From NCBI GenBank assembly GCA_028287785.1, contig JAQBOZ010000007.1:1-64000 (forward strand): 64,000 bases of DNA, in the 5' to 3' direction. The position numbers and the translations under genes are program-made. Numbering within the stretch: position 1 is the stretch's first letter; the number at the start of each line of letters is the position of its first letter. Source of the stretch: Chlorobiota bacterium. Its GTDB lineage: Bacteria > Bacteroidota > Ignavibacteria > OLB7. The notes beneath the pieces are model-generated. The model was not told the DNA's origin, ran no database searches, and saw only the letters and a list, made by a program, of their open reading frames with translations. Shown here piece by piece: positions 62,724 to 64,000 of this stretch.

Positions 62724-64000
62724 ATGCATCGATCTCCGGTCTGGTTCTCCATTGCTCTTCTTCTCCTGCTTCCCCGGCTGGCGCACGCATGCCCCCAGGA
62801 TACATCGGCAACCGGAAATATCGTCGTTCGCCTCATCGATTCGGGCCGGACGGATCTTGCCCTCGGCCTGTTCCAGCGGCTGAAGCTCGATGTCGTGACG
62901 ACGATCCGTCTGGGACCGCTTCGGATCTATTCGGTCCGCCCGGCCGCCGGAAACGATATCGCTGCAATGGAAGCCGCGCTGAAGCAGTCATCCCTCTTCG
63001 CCTGGATCGAGCCGGATCGGGTGATCGCGATGACGCCGGAAACCCCGCTTCATCCCATCGCTCCGCGGCGCGGACAACCGGCGCCATCGCTGGCATCGGG
63101 GAGCTTTCCACCGAACGACCCCTATTTCTCCGCCCAATACTCCCTCCGCAACCGTGGCGATGAGGCCGGAGCGGTGCCGGGTGCGGATATCAATATCAGC
63201 GATGCCTGGGCGATCACCGAGGGCTCGAAGGATGTTGTGGTTGCGATCGGCGAGGAGGGATTTCAGGGAACGCACCCGGAGCTGACGGGGCAGTTCGTGG
63301 ATGATCCCGACCAGTACGATCTGATGAACAATGATTTCCCCCATGGAACGCTGGTGGCCGGTGTCATCGCCGCGAAGAAGGGGAATGGAGAGGGAATCGC
63401 CGGGATCGCGCCGGGCTGCCGGATCGTGCTGGCGCACAGCCAGTACGGGACCACGCTCGTCGGCGTGCTGAAGGCGCTGGAGAAGGTGCTGGAATGGAAC
63501 GCCGCCGTCTTCACCAACAGCTGGGGATTTTTCCGTGCCCCCCTTCAGCCGCTTCAGGAGGCATACGATCTTGTGGCGCGCACGGGACGCAACGGGCTGG
63601 GGACGCTGATCATCTTCGCCGCCGGGAACGACGCCAGGCCGTGGGTCCATTACCCCGGCTGGTACGATCGCTTCCTCTGCGTCGGCGCCACCACCAGGGG
63701 CGATGACCGGTGGATCTCATCGAACTACGGACGGGAGATCGATCTCTGCGCGCCGGGCGAGGATATCATCACGACATCCCCCGGCTCCAATTATTCCCGC
63801 GTCTCCGGCACCTCCCTCGCCGCGCCCATCGTCGCGGGGGCCGCAGCGCTCGTCTTCTCCGCCAATCCGATGCTCACCGCCGACAGCGCCCGCGCCATCA
63901 TCGAGATGACATGCGACAAGGTCGGCGGCTATCGATACGATGAGATCCGGGAACATGGCTCCTGGTCCCCCTATACCGGCTACGGTCGCGTCAACGCAGG
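62724..64000 (+). CDS. Secreted subtilisin-like (S8) serine protease, partial; catalytic Asp replaced by Glu
   Basis: The gene runs off the right edge; 425 codons are visible. It has a signal peptide (MHRSPVWFSIALLLLLPRLA, HAC) and a propeptide-like N-terminal 110 residues. The S8 core follows: the strand that normally holds the catalytic Asp reads VVVAIGEEGFQGTHPEL instead of V..IDDGF...HPEL, so Glu replaces Asp. The catalytic His is intact in FPHGTLVAGVIAA, the oxyanion Asn in FTNSWG and the nucleophile in VSGTSLAAPIVAG. The ATG at 62724 follows GGATGATC. If Glu cannot replace Asp, the enzyme may be inactive or slow. The missing C-terminus may carry a T9SS tail, which cannot be seen here. 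Confidence 0.85.
   Translation, partial: MHRSPVWFSIALLLLLPRLAHACPQDTSATGNIVVRLIDSGRTDLALGLFQRLKLDVVTTIRLGPLRIYSVRPAAGNDIAAMEAALKQSSLFAWIEPDRVIAMTPETPLHPIAPRRGQPAPSLASGSFPPNDPYFSAQYSLRNRGDEAGAVPGADINISDAWAITEGSKDVVVAIGEEGFQGTHPELTGQFVDDPDQYDLMNNDFPHGTLVAGVIAAKKGNGEGIAGIAPGCRIVLAHSQYGTTLVGVLKALEKVLEWNAAVFTNSWGFFRAPLQPLQEAYDLVARTGRNGLGTLIIFAAGNDARPWVHYPGWYDRFLCVGATTRGDDRWISSNYGREIDLCAPGEDIITTSPGSNYSRVSGTSLAAPIVAGAAALVFSANPMLTADSARAIIEMTCDKVGGYRYDEIREHGSWSPYTGYGRVNA

Overview
This 64 kb window looks like chromosomal DNA of a high-GC member of the Bacteroidota/Chlorobi (FCB) group, perhaps a Kapabacteria- or Ignavibacteria-like lineage. The lineage is an inference. It rests on seven secreted proteins that end in a type IX secretion (T9SS) type A C-terminal sorting domain, PKD/Ig/DUF11/FG-GAP modules typical of that group, a TonB-dependent receptor, weak or absent Shine-Dalgarno sites at many starts, and strongly GC-rich third codon positions that create very long antisense open frames. 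No rRNA, tRNA or CRISPR array was seen.

Layout. 0-8 kb: the start of a 2-oxoacid dehydrogenase E2 gene, an OmpA/PD40 outer-membrane protein, a TonB siderophore-type receptor, a small T9SS protein and an AraC regulator, then a degraded stretch with IS and repeat remnants. 8-16.5 kb: Smr protein, NadA, a candidate small RNA, an NtrC-type regulator, a GlsB-like membrane protein, a CheY-like receiver, a GT4 glycosyltransferase, a sirtuin, a ureohydrolase and an LTxxQ-type periplasmic protein. 16.5-28 kb: mostly housekeeping genes (topoisomerase IB, YihY, class I aldolase, DprA, phosphohexomutase, PtsN, HisS, a histidine kinase, PurM). 28-42.7 kb: accessory genes and secreted proteins (PKD/Ig/cohesin-like protein, DUF58, enoyl-CoA hydratase, a transthyretin-like protein, a deoxyhypusine-synthase-like protein, a propeller protein, the DUF1800/DUF1501 pair). 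About 300-bp hairpin-rich repeats with inverted ends are interspersed here. 42.7-45.2 kb: a decayed integration locus with a VOC gene, a collapsed P4-type integrase, paired att-like repeats and a broken beta-barrel gene. 45.2-57 kb: three very large or repeat-containing T9SS cargo proteins, interrupted by an IS3 remnant fused to a dinB remnant. 57-64 kb: exonuclease III, a 1246-residue STAND/BTAD regulator with an attenuator-like leader, and the start of a secreted subtilisin-like protease whose catalytic Asp position reads Glu.

How the genes relate. The secreted proteins share a C-terminal address but the T9SS machinery itself is not in the window, so their export must be encoded elsewhere. 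Likely co-transcribed neighbours are the GT4/sirtuin pair, the phosphohexomutase/dprA pair, and perhaps hisS through the PKD/Ig gene. The most unusual items are two candidate structured RNAs (about 9.93-10.15 kb and 62.13-62.30 kb, both read on the minus strand), the MITE/REPIN-like repeat family, the decayed att/integrase locus, and several large secreted or unclassified proteins. None of these was tested by any search; all are read directly from the sequence.
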